NCBI GenBank assembly: GCA_937925715.1
Contig: CALAMG010000027.1
Span: forward strand, 47,116 to 111,115
Reading direction: 5' to 3'
Source of the DNA: an uncultured Collinsella sp.
Lineage (GTDB): Bacteria; Actinomycetota; Coriobacteriia; Coriobacteriales; Coriobacteriaceae
DNA length: 64,000 nt
A program made the translations under genes and the position numbers. Under the pieces are notes generated by a model. The model was not told the origin of the DNA, did no database searches, and saw only the letters and a program-made list of their open reading frames with translations. Numbering within the stretch: position 1 is the stretch's first letter; each line of letters starts with the position of its first letter. Shown here piece by piece: positions 16,949 through 26,738 of the stretch.

Positions 16949-17194
16949 TCAAGCGATGATCCCGATCGCCGTCCAGAGCGGAGGCGACCCGATGAGGATG
17001 GCGCGCTGACCGGGCGCCGCGCCCCGGCAGGACGTCGTCATGCAGATGCCGGCGACAACCGAGCCCCCGATGCGCACGTCGACGGTCCTGGAGTCCGCCG
17101 CGACGACGGTGCCGTAGGCGATCGAGACGCCGGGCGCCGATGGGCCGGCGACGATATCGGCGAGGTCCGCGGCCAGGGACGGCATGACGCTCAC
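16949..17194 (-). CDS. Small tail-tip protein
   Basis: An 81-residue protein with a beta-rich core (GTVVAADSRTVDVRIGGSVV) suggesting an OB-like or tail-spike base domain. The GTG start overlaps the stop of the upstream tail gene (GTGA). Function not established. Confidence 0.65.
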   Translation of the reverse strand: MSVMPSLAADLADIVAGPSAPGVSIAYGTVVAADSRTVDVRIGGSVVAGICMTTSCRGAAPGQRAILIGSPPLWTAIGIIA

Positions 17195-18765
17195 GAGGCA
17201 TCACCCCTCATGTACATGCGGAGCTCGATCCTCATGGGGCATCCCATCGAGAGCTCGAGGTCCATCTTCCGGATGCAGGCGCGGGCGAGCTCGATCCCGA
17301 CAGACGGCAGCCTGATGGCGCACGCCGAGTAGACGTCCGCCGACGGGTTGAAGATCGCCGTGATGGTCGGGCGGCGGATGACCGAGCACTCGGTGGCGAG
17401 CAGGCTCGCCGCCTTCTCGTTCGCAGCCTCGACCGCGAACTGCGTTGCCACAACGCCCTCCTCGACCTTGACCTGCGCTACGTCGATGTACGATCCGGTC
17501 GGCGCGCTAGCGGCAAGGTAGATGTAGCCCGCGCTGTATTCCTCGGACTTGGCCGGGGTGGCCGTGAGCGACAGCCTCGTCCAGCCCGGCCCGATGGCGA
17601 CCGTCGCGGTCTCTCCCCCGTCGTCCTCGCGCCAGATTGGCTGGACCCTCACCTGCACCCTCTGCGACGCGTAGAGGTAGACGGACTCGGTGTACGGCTG
17701 GCCCTTCTTGAGGGATATCTTGTCCTGGGCGATGCCGATCTCACCGGAGCCCGACCCCTTCGTGATGCGGATCGCCTGGCTGATGCCGCCGATCGGGCAC
17801 CCGGAGACGCCGACGGTCTCGATGGTCCCCCCGCCACCGCTGGACCTGAAGGTCGCGCTGTCGTGGGTGCCGTCTCCGGCGAGCGGGTAGGAGCCGCCGG
17901 CGATGACGCTCTCCCCTGACGGGAGGTCGCTGTACTGGTACCGCTTCACGATGCGCCGGCCCGTGGAGACGGTCGACCACTCGCTCTGCGGGCTGTCGTC
18001 CGAGGCCGTTCCCCTGACGCTCTCGCCCTGGGTAGCGAAGTCGACGTGCACCACGTTCACCGCGTCGAAGTCGTCCTGCTCGTCGGTGAGGTCGGGAAGC
18101 ACCCGGCAGTCCTCGCCCTCTGAGAAGGTGCGGTCGATCGGCCTCACCGCCGGCTCCAGGTAACGCCTGAACAGCACGCGCCCGTAGGCGTCGGTCGACG
18201 CGCTCCTGAATCCTGCGGCCGAGAGCAGCCTGTTGACCGCGCCCAGCTTGTTGTCCGGCGTGTCCGCCGTGGCGGCGATCCCGAAGACCCATGCCGTCGA
18301 CAGCGTGTAGTCGCTCGGCTCCGCGACCACCTCGAGCCCGCACCCCTCCGCGATCGCCTTGGCCGCGGAGACCGCGTTTGCGCCCGCCGGCACGGTGTAC
18401 GGCTCGTCGAAGTCGTCCTTCGCGAGGTCGTGGAGTCTGCCGTAGAGCGTCGCGGTGCCGGTCGCCACCTCGCCGCTCACCGTGCGGGACGGCGTCGAGC
18501 ACTCGAAGGTCCCCAGGCACACGGTGCGCGACGCGCCCGAGATCGGGTCCTCCGCGTCGAGGTAGATACGCACGAAGTCGTTGCCCATGTCGAGCCTGCC
18601 GACGTAGTCCAGCGATGCGGACTCATAGGTGTCCGTGTCCTGGTTGCGGCTGATGCTCCCGCCGGTGAAGCACTCGATGGCGCCGGTCTCCAGGCCGGTC
18701 GGCCGCGAAACGCGGGCGTACCGGTAGGAGGTCCTGAACGACGCGAGCCAGATATCATCCGACAC
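17191..18765 (-). CDS. Tail/baseplate protein with a carbohydrate-binding-like module
   Basis: A 524-residue protein. The N-terminal third resembles distal-tail/endopeptidase-tail hub proteins (FECSTPSRTVSGEVATGTAT). The middle, about residues 255-420, reads like a beta-sandwich carbohydrate-binding module (IAQDKISLKKGQPYTESVYL, then GYIYLAASAPTGSYIDVAQV), a fold often inserted in tail tips. The GTG start has GGAGGGAG upstream and overlaps the end of the Fn3 tail gene. Confidence 0.7.
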   Translation of the reverse strand: MSDDIWLASFRTSYRYARVSRPTGLETGAIECFTGGSISRNQDTDTYESASLDYVGRLDMGNDFVRIYLDAEDPISGASRTVCLGTFECSTPSRTVSGEVATGTATLYGRLHDLAKDDFDEPYTVPAGANAVSAAKAIAEGCGLEVVAEPSDYTLSTAWVFGIAATADTPDNKLGAVNRLLSAAGFRSASTDAYGRVLFRRYLEPAVRPIDRTFSEGEDCRVLPDLTDEQDDFDAVNVVHVDFATQGESVRGTASDDSPQSEWSTVSTGRRIVKRYQYSDLPSGESVIAGGSYPLAGDGTHDSATFRSSGGGGTIETVGVSGCPIGGISQAIRITKGSGSGEIGIAQDKISLKKGQPYTESVYLYASQRVQVRVQPIWREDDGGETATVAIGPGWTRLSLTATPAKSEEYSAGYIYLAASAPTGSYIDVAQVKVEEGVVATQFAVEAANEKAASLLATECSVIRRPTITAIFNPSADVYSACAIRLPSVGIELARACIRKMDLELSMGCPMRIELRMYMRGDAS

Positions 18766-21082
18766 CGTTGGGCTCCCTCCATCGCTCCCTCTTCGTCGAT
18801 ACGGACACCCTGTAGTCCTCAGGCGCGCACCTGGTGAGCGTCCCCGTGACGGCGGCGAAGCCGCGGTCGCCCAGATGGGGTCGCACCCAGGCGCTTCCGT
18901 AGCGGCCGAACAGGCCGCGGACGCGCAGGTAATCGTCCTCCTCGATCGTGAACTCCATCGACTCCTTCATCGAGAGGTTGCCGCTCTCGAACCCCATGGG
19001 CAGGCCGCCGCCGACGAAGTGGAACTGGTCGCGCTCGCGCTCGGGGCTCGCCGAGTACTGCGGCGGGCCACCCATGTTCCTGTCGCCCACGACGACCTCG
19101 GAGGCGTCCGGCCCGAAGTTGAGGGCGAACCCGTCGCACGGGCACACGGTCCCCACCTCGGTCGTCGAGGTGGTTCCGGAGGCCGCGTAGCCGCGCGCGA
19201 CGTAGGAGAACCCGACGTTGAGCGGCGGCAGGCGGTCGATGACGCTCTGCCCGGACTTGAGGCCGCTGGCGAGCAGGAGCCTCGAGCCGTCCGCGAGCAC
19301 GCGCTCGATATCGAACGAGGCACACGGCGGCAGGCTGTGGACGGTGGCGCGCGTCCCCTTTATCGACATGCCGCCCCTGATGCGGATGTTGCCCTCGGGC
19401 GTCATGGCCATGGGGCCGCGCAGCTTGTGGTCCCTGACGGCGAACTCGGAGATGCCGTCTCGCACCGTGACGACGGCCGCGAGCGCCTCGTCGTAGGAGA
19501 CGTTGACGATGGGCGTGGCGGGCACGAGCCAGTCGGTCGAGAACGAACGGGTGACGGTCGTGGACAGGCTCGAGCCGCCGCGGACGGTGAGCTCTAGGAC
19601 GTACGCGGACCTGTTCTCCAGGCCGGAGGCTATCTCGTGCGACCGCTCGCCCGCGGCGACCGACGTGTCGATGACCGCTGAGCCGCCGCGCAGCAGCCTC
19701 AGGCGCTGATAGGTGATGCCCGTCTCGTCGACAGCGGTCCAGGCGGCGCGCAGCGGGAGCTCGACGACGGCCTCGCCTTCCTCCGTGGGGGTCGTGAAGA
19801 ACGCCTGCGGCGGGTCGGCGACCCTGAACACTGCGTACTCCGACCACGCGCCCCATGACGGGTCGGCGCCCTTGGTGCGCACGCGCAGGCGATAGGTGCC
19901 CTTCACCGACAGGCTCAGGGTTGTCGCCGAGGCGGGGCCGGTGATGTAGTGCGGGACGGTCTTGCCGTCCGGCTGGATCAGCTCTATCTGGGCCGCCGAC
20001 TGCGCGGTGCCGTCGGGGTGGTTCCGCGTCCAGCCGATGGTCGCCGTCGACCCCGTCGGGTAGGCGGGCTCGGCCCCCGAGACGGCCGGCGCGTACGGCG
20101 GGCAGATCGTGGCCACGGCGTTGGATGCCGTCCACGCGGAGAAGACGGTGTCCCCCGCGCCCGCCACGGGCTTCTCGCGGTAGGTGCGGACCTCGTAGAC
20201 GACCCTCTCTCCCGCCACGGCAGACGGGTCGGTCATGGTCCAGACGCCCGGCTCCTGCCTGTCGGCGGTAAGGGCACGGGGCTTGTAGGTCCTGCCGCCG
20301 TCGGAGGTCGCGCGGACATCGAAGCCGCTAATCCAGGACGGGATATCGGGACCCCTGACGACCAGCGAGACCTCGCCGTCGCCGGAGCGCGATAGCGAGA
20401 CCGATGCCGGTGGGGAGGGCGTCTTGTAGACGCGAACGGAGTTCGTTCTCTCCGATGTGCCGCCTCGCCAGCGCGCCCTCACGTCGTAGTCGTAGTAGTT
20501 GTTCGCCGACGTCGACGCGTCGCGCCAGTTGGAGATCGTGACGCTGTTGTAGGGGTTCTCGGTGTCGCCGCCGTTCGTATGGCGGTAGACGTTGATGCCG
20601 TCGTAGTACTTCCTGGCGTCGTCGTCCGGGTGGTTGACCCACTCGAGCTCGGTTGCCCCGTCGGTCGAGCGCGTGACCCTGAGGTCGGTCGGGGCCGCGG
20701 GCTCGTATGCCGGGACCTTACCGATCCTGGCGCCCTCGCCGCAAGAGGTCGTCGCACCGACACCGCCGTAGCCGCCGACCGACACGGACTCGGTGTACGC
20801 CTCGACCCAGACGTCGTAGTCTTTGTCCTTGCGCTCCGCGTCGGTGTACCCGCTGACGGTGACGGCGCGCTTCCAGGAGGAGGTCGTGTAGCCGTCGCCC
20901 GACGCGCGCCAGACGCCGCCGACCTTGACGTGCAGGCGCACGCCGTAGCAGTACCAGTCGCCGAAGTCGACGGTGGCGGTCCAGTAGATGCGGGCCGTGG
21001 TGTCGTCGACGTTTGAGACCGATGTGGAGAGGCTGATCGAGTAGTACTTGACCCTGTTCCTGCTCAGTTCCTTGTAGGCCAC
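18755..21082 (-). CDS. Large tail-tip protein with fibronectin type III-like repeats
   Basis: A 775-residue beta-rich protein following the tape-measure gene. Repeated modules look like Fn3 domains: PAAPTDLRVTRSTDGATELE, SPPASVSLSRSGDGEVSLVV and a third near PYAPAVSGAEPAYPTGSTAT. The last 200 residues are distinct and probably bind the tail tip. Distal-tail or central-fibre function is inferred from position. Start GTG 21082. Confidence 0.75.
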   Translation of the reverse strand: MAYKELSRNRVKYYSISLSTSVSNVDDTTARIYWTATVDFGDWYCYGVRLHVKVGGVWRASGDGYTTSSWKRAVTVSGYTDAERKDKDYDVWVEAYTESVSVGGYGGVGATTSCGEGARIGKVPAYEPAAPTDLRVTRSTDGATELEWVNHPDDDARKYYDGINVYRHTNGGDTENPYNSVTISNWRDASTSANNYYDYDVRARWRGGTSERTNSVRVYKTPSPPASVSLSRSGDGEVSLVVRGPDIPSWISGFDVRATSDGGRTYKPRALTADRQEPGVWTMTDPSAVAGERVVYEVRTYREKPVAGAGDTVFSAWTASNAVATICPPYAPAVSGAEPAYPTGSTATIGWTRNHPDGTAQSAAQIELIQPDGKTVPHYITGPASATTLSLSVKGTYRLRVRTKGADPSWGAWSEYAVFRVADPPQAFFTTPTEEGEAVVELPLRAAWTAVDETGITYQRLRLLRGGSAVIDTSVAAGERSHEIASGLENRSAYVLELTVRGGSSLSTTVTRSFSTDWLVPATPIVNVSYDEALAAVVTVRDGISEFAVRDHKLRGPMAMTPEGNIRIRGGMSIKGTRATVHSLPPCASFDIERVLADGSRLLLASGLKSGQSVIDRLPPLNVGFSYVARGYAASGTTSTTEVGTVCPCDGFALNFGPDASEVVVGDRNMGGPPQYSASPERERDQFHFVGGGLPMGFESGNLSMKESMEFTIEEDDYLRVRGLFGRYGSAWVRPHLGDRGFAAVTGTLTRCAPEDYRVSVSTKRERWREPNGVG

Positions 21083-21085
21083 CTG

Positions 21086-24000
21086 CTACCCCCTTCCGGT
21101 CCTGACGGTCCTCTTGAGTTCGGAGACCAGCGCCCTGAGCGCCTCCGCGACGCGCTCGTCGACCTCGAGGGCCGACCCGTCGAGGTAGATGTTGTAGACG
21201 TCGCCGCGCTGGCCCCCGAGCTTTGCCATCTGCTCGGCGATGGTCGCCGCGAACGGCTCCGAGTACTTTCGGTTGGTGAGCGGCACGATTGCCTCGGCGC
21301 CGTCCTCGCCCACCCAGTCGAGCGGGTAGCCGGTCACCGGCGCGTCGACGATGGCTCCGTGCGCGTGCATGCGGATGCCGCCATCGGCGTGCCGTATGCC
21401 GCCCGCGGCCTTCTCGTTGCGCGTCCTGTTGACGGTCACGTAGGTCGTGGTGATCGTCGCCGACCTTGAGTGGAACGGCTCGTTCATCACCGCCTGCATC
21501 GCGGACTGGCACTTCGGCAGCGTCCCGTAGCTCGCCTTGGCGGTCATCTCCTTGCTCTTGAGCTTGGTGCCGTTGAGCTTGTCCACCGAGGTCTGCGCCC
21601 TGTCGACTTCCTTCTTGTCGACCTTTGTCTTGGCGCTCTTGGACTGGAGCGTCGTGCCGTTCCAGGTCACGAGGTTGCCCTGGGCGTCGCGCAGGTCGCC
21701 GACGCTCACGTCGACGACGCCGTTCTTGTCCATCAGCTGCGAGCCGTTCCAGGTGTACATGTTGCCCTGGGCGTCCATGAGCTGGGTCTGGTCGACGGTC
21801 ACGTTGCCGTTCTTGTCGACGATGGGCTGCGCGTTGTAGTTCTGGACGGCCCACACCATCTGGTCGATGTTGCCGTTGAAGTTGCTGGCGAGCGCGGCGA
21901 GGTTGGCCGAGCCGATGCTGTTGAGCGTCTCGGTCGACACGCCGGCCGCGGCGCAGGCGTCAGAGAACGCGCCGAAGTCGATGTTCTCCTTCGAGAACGC
22001 CTTCTTGAGCTTGCCGCCCATGTCCTCGAGCGCGGCCTGGATCTGGCTCGCCGCGCGGACCGTCGAGGCGGCGCCCTCGTCCATCGAGACGCCCCACCCG
22101 TCGAGGTCGTCGACGATGGAGCGGGCGGTGCCGTCGTAGTCCTGAGCCAGCTTGGCGAGCTGGTCGTCGCTGAGGCTCGCCAGCTGCTCGGTGTCGACGC
22201 CGAGCTGCGTGAGAGAGCCGGAGACGGCGGACAGGGTCTCGCCGTTGGCCGAGAGCTGCGCCTGGAAGAGCGTCAGCTGCGCCTGGGCGAAGTGCTCGAA
22301 GGTGCTGCCGGCCTCCTGCGAGGTCAGCGCGGCGTCTCCGAGCTTGCCGTTGAGGACGTCGATGCTCTCCGAGGCGGAGTCGAACTGCTTCTTCGCCTCG
22401 TTGTACTCCCTGCCGACCTTCTCGGTGCAGGCGAGCGCCTCGAGCTCGCCCTTGGAGAGCTCCGGGTAGGTCTTGGCGAGTTCCTTCAGGCGGTCCTGGT
22501 AGGGCTTCGTCTTGGAGGCGAGCGTGTTTGCCGCCTCGGACTGCGCCTGGTACGCCTCGGTGAGGTTCGCCGTGAGGGCGCTCACCTCGGCGTCCTTCTT
22601 CTTGGATGCGACGAGCTCGTCGATGGACTGCTTGAGGTTCTTGACGTTGCCGTCCGCGTCGACGTACCGCCCGTTCGCCACGTCCTGCGCCGAGATGTTG
22701 AGCCCGAGCTGGTCGTTGAGCAGCTGGAGCGCCCACGTGAGCCGGCCCTGTGCGTCGGTGGACAGGTCGGTCTTGCCGGCGTAGTTGTCGATGATCTGCT
22801 GAGCGGTGTTGAGCTGCGCGATCTGCGACTCGGCGGCCCTCGTGTTCTCGTTCATGGCGTCGACGTGCTTGCTGATCGACTCGGCGAGCTCATCGACTGA
22901 CATCGCCGAGAAGGAGGACTTCTTGCCTACGTTCTCGACCCTGCCGGCGTAGGACTCGAGCGCCACGGTGTTTGAGGCCGCGTCGACCAGGCCGGTCGTG
23001 GCCTTGTTCAGCGCGTCCGTGCGGGCCTGCCACTCGACCTGCTTCTCGATGAGTATGCCGATGCCGGCGGCCGCGACGGTGCAGCCGATCGCGACCGGGT
23101 TGAAGCCGACGCCAACCGCCTCGAGCGCCTCGGCGAACGTACCGGCGCCCCCGCGGGCGAGCTTGAACGCCTCGGTGGCCTTGCCCACGCCGCTCGCGAC
23201 GCCGGTGAGGACCGGTACCGCCTTCTGCCACGCCGCGATGCCCGCCGCCCCCGAGACGATCTCGGGTGCCAGGCTCTTGAACCCGCCGTAGAGCTGCTTG
23301 ACCATCGGCATCGACGCCGAGACCCCGCCGTTGACGACCCTGAAGAAGCCGTTCACGGCGCCTTTCGCGTCGTCGAGCACCCCGGCGATGTTGTTCCTGC
23401 CGACCGCCTCGAGCGTGCCGGTGACGCCCTTCGTGACGGCGTTCGACATGTTCTGGATGCTCGTCTGGACGCCGCCGGCCGCGGTCTCGGCCTGGTCCTT
23501 GAAGGACGCGAAGCTCGCGCCGCCCTGCGTGTCGAGCTCGACCATCTTGTCCATGAGCTGGTCGAGCGTGATGGTCGGGTCCTTGCCCCCGCCGCCGAGC
23601 GCCGCGTACAGGTCGTTGGCGTTCGCCGTGGGGCCGAGCATGGATTTCGCCAGCTGGTCCATCTGGCCCGGTGCGGCCGTCGTCAGCGAGCGCCAGTCCT
23701 CCATCTCGGGCTTGCCCTTGGAGAGGATCTGGCGGAACTGCTCCATCGCCGCCGAGCACAGCTGGGTAGAGCTGCCCGAGGCGATGAGCATGTCGTTGAG
23801 CGCGAGGCCGACGTCGGTGGCCCTGTCGAGGTCACCGACCGTGGCGGTGATGCCCTGGACGACCGAGACCATGTCGTCGAGCCTGGTGGGCAGTGTCGAC
23901 AGGCGGTCGGACATCTTGCCGATCGATGCGTTGGCGGAATCGGCGGAGTACCCGAGGGACTGCATGACCTTCGGGTAGTTGTTGAGCGTGTCGAAGCGGC

Positions 24001-24244
24001 TGATCGCCGACCCGACATGGGACGAGATGGAGTCCATGGCCTTCGACGTGAGCGTCGAGAAGGCGCCTATCATTGCGCCGGAGCCGGCCAGCCCCCTCCC
24101 GAACCCGGAGCCGGTGCTCTTGCCGAGGCTGGAGCCGGATTTGCTCGCCTGCCCCTCGCACTTGCCGAGCGCGGACTCGACCGATTTGGTCAGGTTGTCG
24201 AACCTGGGGACGATCAGCAGGTCCGCGCGTCCGATCTCAGCCAT
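21086..24244 (-). CDS. Tail tape measure protein
   Basis: A 1052-residue protein, the largest in the prophage. The N-terminal phage tape-measure domain (ADLLIVPRFDNLTKSVESAL, then the stretch around LNNYPKVMQSLGYSADSANA) is followed by hydrophobic segments (about 330-400), long coiled coils and a C-terminal domain (GGIRHADGGIRMHAHGAIVD). Its length fixes tail length in siphoviruses. The ATG overlaps the end of the frameshifted tail chaperone gene by 8 bases. Confidence 0.92.
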   Translation of the reverse strand: MAEIGRADLLIVPRFDNLTKSVESALGKCEGQASKSGSSLGKSTGSGFGRGLAGSGAMIGAFSTLTSKAMDSISSHVGSAISRFDTLNNYPKVMQSLGYSADSANASIGKMSDRLSTLPTRLDDMVSVVQGITATVGDLDRATDVGLALNDMLIASGSSTQLCSAAMEQFRQILSKGKPEMEDWRSLTTAAPGQMDQLAKSMLGPTANANDLYAALGGGGKDPTITLDQLMDKMVELDTQGGASFASFKDQAETAAGGVQTSIQNMSNAVTKGVTGTLEAVGRNNIAGVLDDAKGAVNGFFRVVNGGVSASMPMVKQLYGGFKSLAPEIVSGAAGIAAWQKAVPVLTGVASGVGKATEAFKLARGGAGTFAEALEAVGVGFNPVAIGCTVAAAGIGILIEKQVEWQARTDALNKATTGLVDAASNTVALESYAGRVENVGKKSSFSAMSVDELAESISKHVDAMNENTRAAESQIAQLNTAQQIIDNYAGKTDLSTDAQGRLTWALQLLNDQLGLNISAQDVANGRYVDADGNVKNLKQSIDELVASKKKDAEVSALTANLTEAYQAQSEAANTLASKTKPYQDRLKELAKTYPELSKGELEALACTEKVGREYNEAKKQFDSASESIDVLNGKLGDAALTSQEAGSTFEHFAQAQLTLFQAQLSANGETLSAVSGSLTQLGVDTEQLASLSDDQLAKLAQDYDGTARSIVDDLDGWGVSMDEGAASTVRAASQIQAALEDMGGKLKKAFSKENIDFGAFSDACAAAGVSTETLNSIGSANLAALASNFNGNIDQMVWAVQNYNAQPIVDKNGNVTVDQTQLMDAQGNMYTWNGSQLMDKNGVVDVSVGDLRDAQGNLVTWNGTTLQSKSAKTKVDKKEVDRAQTSVDKLNGTKLKSKEMTAKASYGTLPKCQSAMQAVMNEPFHSRSATITTTYVTVNRTRNEKAAGGIRHADGGIRMHAHGAIVDAPVTGYPLDWVGEDGAEAIVPLTNRKYSEPFAATIAEQMAKLGGQRGDVYNIYLDGSALEVDERVAEALRALVSELKRTVRTGRG

Positions 24245-24994
24245 CCGTCACCTCCGCCCACTCGGTGTTCTCGATGCGGTCGCGGACCGACGCCGCGCGT
24301 TCCACGGCGGCGCCGGCGGCCACTACATCCTGTGGGCGGGGAGTTCTCGGGGCGTCCGATGCCCTGCCGCCGCACAGGGCGGTCGCCGCCGCGTAGACGC
24401 TGTCCACGATGTCTGCCGCCAGATGCCGCTCCTGCGTCCAGCTGCGCTCCGGGTGGAGGGCAGCCACGGTGAGCGACCCGTCCGGCAGCGTCCTCACGAG
24501 GTCGTACGCCTCGGCGGCGCCGACCTCGTCGTAGCAGCAGCCGTAGTAGGCCCTGAAGTCGTGCCTGAGCAGGGGCAGGTGGCGCTCCTCGAGGTCGGCG
24601 AGCTCTAGAAGTTTTTTAGTTCGGCCGAGTAGAGCAGCTTGTTGTATGCGTAGCCCAGCGCGTCGTCGTCTTGCGTGCCGTCGTCCTCGGTCACGGCCTC
24701 CATGAGGCTCGCGTACTGCTCGTCGCCGAGGAGGAAGCGGAACGCCCCGTCGAGCTCCTCGGTCGTGCGGTCCTCCTTGTTCATGGCGTCGATGAAGCGG
24801 CGGTCGTGCGCGCGCTTGACGGGGATGCTCATGGCGATGCCGAGCACGGTCAGCTCGGCGCAGCGGCCGCGCTTCTGCTCGATGAGTTTCGCCTTGTCCG
24901 CCGCCGTCTGCGCGGCGGCGGTCGTGAAGCCGAGGACCTTGGCGTACGCCTCGAGCTCGCCCTCGTCCATCATTGCCAGGTAGTCCTTGTTCAT
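24237..24994 (-). CDS. Tail assembly chaperone G-T fusion by programmed -1 frameshift
   Basis: The short frame (24605-24994, 129 residues) encodes a lambda gpG-like chaperone ending ELKNF. Its last codons contain the canonical slippery heptamer A-AAA-AAC (minus strand, 24617-24611) in the correct phase, four codons before the stop counting inclusively. A -1 slip enters the open frame that runs to 24237 and gives a 252-residue gpGT-like fusion. The T part has no good start of its own. Position between major tail protein and tape measure is diagnostic. Confidence 0.88.
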
Positions 24995-25013
24995 CTTTCC
25001 TCCTAGGTAAAGG

Positions 25014-25038
25014 GCCGCCCCGGCAGGACCGGGGCGGC
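25014..25038 (-). terminator. Hairpin after major tail protein gene
   Basis: Perfect 10-bp GC stem (25014-25023 with 25029-25038) and 5-base loop. It probably attenuates expression of downstream tail genes relative to the tail tube. Confidence 0.7.
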
Positions 25039-25060
25039 GTTCTCGTTATGGCGCCGTCGC

Positions 25061-25693
25061 CTACGCTGCGGGCTTGGCGCGGTAAATCGTGAACAGCGGC
25101 TTGTCGGCGGTCTTGAGGACCGTGAAGGTGAAGCCGTACTGGACCAGGCCGCCGGGCTTGTGCTCGACGTCGTCGCAGGAGTCGATGGAGACGCGGGGGA
25201 TGACGGTGCGGCGCAGGTACCCCGTGTCCTCGAGCTCGTCGATGACGAGCGGGACGCGCACGTCGGAGTTGGCGACGGCCTTGATCTGCTTGAAGGTCCC
25301 GTCCTCGTAGGTCTCGACGTTGTCGGCGCCGTAGCGCAGCTTGGCGACGGAGGAGCGGACGGACTCGATGAAGACCATCTTGTACTGGTGCTTCTCGCCG
25401 GAGACCTTGGTGAGCACGATGGACTGGTGCCAGCCCTGGAACTCGTTGACCGTGATGCTCTTAGAGGCCGTGAAGCCGTCCGTGGAGAGGTCGCCCAGCG
25501 ACACAAGGTCGGTGAGTGTGGAGATCTTGGCCACGGCGTCGGTGGGCAGCGCCGCACCCGCCTTGAAGCTCGTGTACACGCAGCCGCCCTCGACGGGTGA
25601 GCCGGTGGTTACGAGCGAGGGGTCGATGTCGGCTGCCGGGGTCGCGTCCTCGGACGCGAGGGCGACCTTGGCCTCTTCGTTGTTGGATGCCAT
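25061..25693 (-). CDS. Major tail (tube) protein
   Basis: A 210-residue protein opening MASNNEEAKVALASEDATPA, with a beta-rich body (GFTASKSITVNEFQGWHQSI; LVQYGFTFTVLKTADKP) typical of siphovirus tail-tube subunits. It lies between the tail terminator gene and the frameshifted chaperone. A terminator hairpin directly behind it fits a highly expressed structural gene. Confidence 0.85.
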   Translation of the reverse strand: MASNNEEAKVALASEDATPAADIDPSLVTTGSPVEGGCVYTSFKAGAALPTDAVAKISTLTDLVSLGDLSTDGFTASKSITVNEFQGWHQSIVLTKVSGEKHQYKMVFIESVRSSVAKLRYGADNVETYEDGTFKQIKAVANSDVRVPLVIDELEDTGYLRRTVIPRVSIDSCDDVEHKPGGLVQYGFTFTVLKTADKPLFTIYRAKPAA

Positions 25694-26062
25694 TTATCCT
25701 TCTTTCGGTTGGTATGTCTTCAGTCGGTACAGTGCGTACCAGCGCGGGGACCGGGCGAGGTAGTCGTAGTCGGTCCGCATCTCGAGCTCCTCGCAGGCGC
25801 AGAAGCCCCGCACGAACGGCAGGCGCGACATCGCGTCGCCCACGAGCTCGGCGAGCTCCTCGGCCTTGGCCTCTGTCGGGGCCCACATGATGACCTCGAC
25901 CTGCGGCGAGTCGATGAGCGGGTCCTGCCGTGCGCCCCCGCAACGGCGGACCACCACGACGGTCCCCGGCCGTTCGGCGGGCAGGTTGACCCGCACGGGC
26001 ACGCCGCCCAGGGAGGACTCGAGGATCGCCCTGAGCTCGCCCATCACGTTGAGTCTCGGCAC
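25694..26062 (-). CDS. Tail terminator / head-tail joining protein
   Basis: A 122-residue protein (PVRVNLPAERPGTVVVVRRC, then VIMWAPTEAKAEELAELVGD) with the alpha/beta layout of DUF3168-like tail-completion proteins. It stops one base before the major tail gene, so it is coupled to it. Assignment is from position and overall pattern. Confidence 0.7.
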   Translation of the reverse strand: MPRLNVMGELRAILESSLGGVPVRVNLPAERPGTVVVVRRCGGARQDPLIDSPQVEVIMWAPTEAKAEELAELVGDAMSRLPFVRGFCACEELEMRTDYDYLARSPRWYALYRLKTYQPKEG

Positions 26063-26071
26063 GGTCCCTCC

Positions 26072-26395
26072 TTAGAGCAGGTGGTCGAGGGTGTGGTTGC
26101 GGTTCTGGTCGAATGCGCCGGCCGGGGTCGCGGCGCGGACGACGCCGAGCGTGTCGCAGGAGCCCGACTTGACGACGCCCACGTAGGGGGCGCTGTCGAA
26201 TGTCCCCTGGTATTTCTTCTCGAGGGACCTGCGGTAGCCCGACGGCACGTGGTGCGATGCGGCCTCGGCGTTGGCCCTCGCCGCGAGGCGGGCGGTCTCG
26301 GTCGCCACCCAGGCGCGGACTCCCGCGCCCTTCGTGACGGCGATGACGCCCGCGTCGCTGTGGACGAAGCGCCCGAACTTGATCCTGTCAGCCAT
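26072..26395 (-). CDS. HK97 gp10-like neck/tail-completion protein
   Basis: A 107-residue basic protein with an N-terminal helical region (ETARLAARANAEAASHHVPS) and a central beta part (APYVGVVKSG), like HK97 gp10-type putative tail components. It overlaps the upstream gene by 8 bases. Confidence 0.65.
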   Translation of the reverse strand: MADRIKFGRFVHSDAGVIAVTKGAGVRAWVATETARLAARANAEAASHHVPSGYRRSLEKKYQGTFDSAPYVGVVKSGSCDTLGVVRAATPAGAFDQNRNHTLDHLL

Positions 26396-26738
26396 GGACC
26401 CTCCCCGCCGTCGCCGTCATGTTCCACGCCGTGGGGCAGGGGTCCGTGATGTCGGGGTAGCCGACGACCAGCAGCGCGGTGTCGGGGTCGGCTGGCATGC
26501 CGCGCCCCGTCAGGGCGATGCGGCAGCGCGCCAGCGGCGGCCCCGCGTACGTCTTGGGGAATGCGATGGAGTAGCTCGCCTCGATGCCGTCCGGCCGGGC
26601 GGCGTCCCCCGCATCCGAGCCCGCCAGGGGCCGCACGAGGCATCCCGGGACGACGGTGGCCTCCCACTCGACGGTGGGCTCGCCCATGGCGTCCCTGCCC
26701 GTCACCGTGCTCGACAGCACCGTCACCTCCTCGCCCAT
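26388..26738 (-). CDS. Head-closure (stopper)-like protein
   Basis: A 116-residue beta-rich protein, MGEEVTVLSSTVTGRDAMGE..., in the position of phage head-tail stopper proteins. I chose ATG 26738, which shares a base with the upstream stop (TGATG), over an earlier GTG at 26765 that would overlap more. Confidence 0.65.
   Translation of the reverse strand: MGEEVTVLSSTVTGRDAMGEPTVEWEATVVPGCLVRPLAGSDAGDAARPDGIEASYSIAFPKTYAGPPLARCRIALTGRGMPADPDTALLVVGYPDITDPCPTAWNMTATAGRVHG

Noticed and set aside
15193..16959. 588-codon plus-strand frame across the DGR target
   Set aside because: Covers avd, VR and fibre genes on the opposite strand; no domain and no ribosome site.
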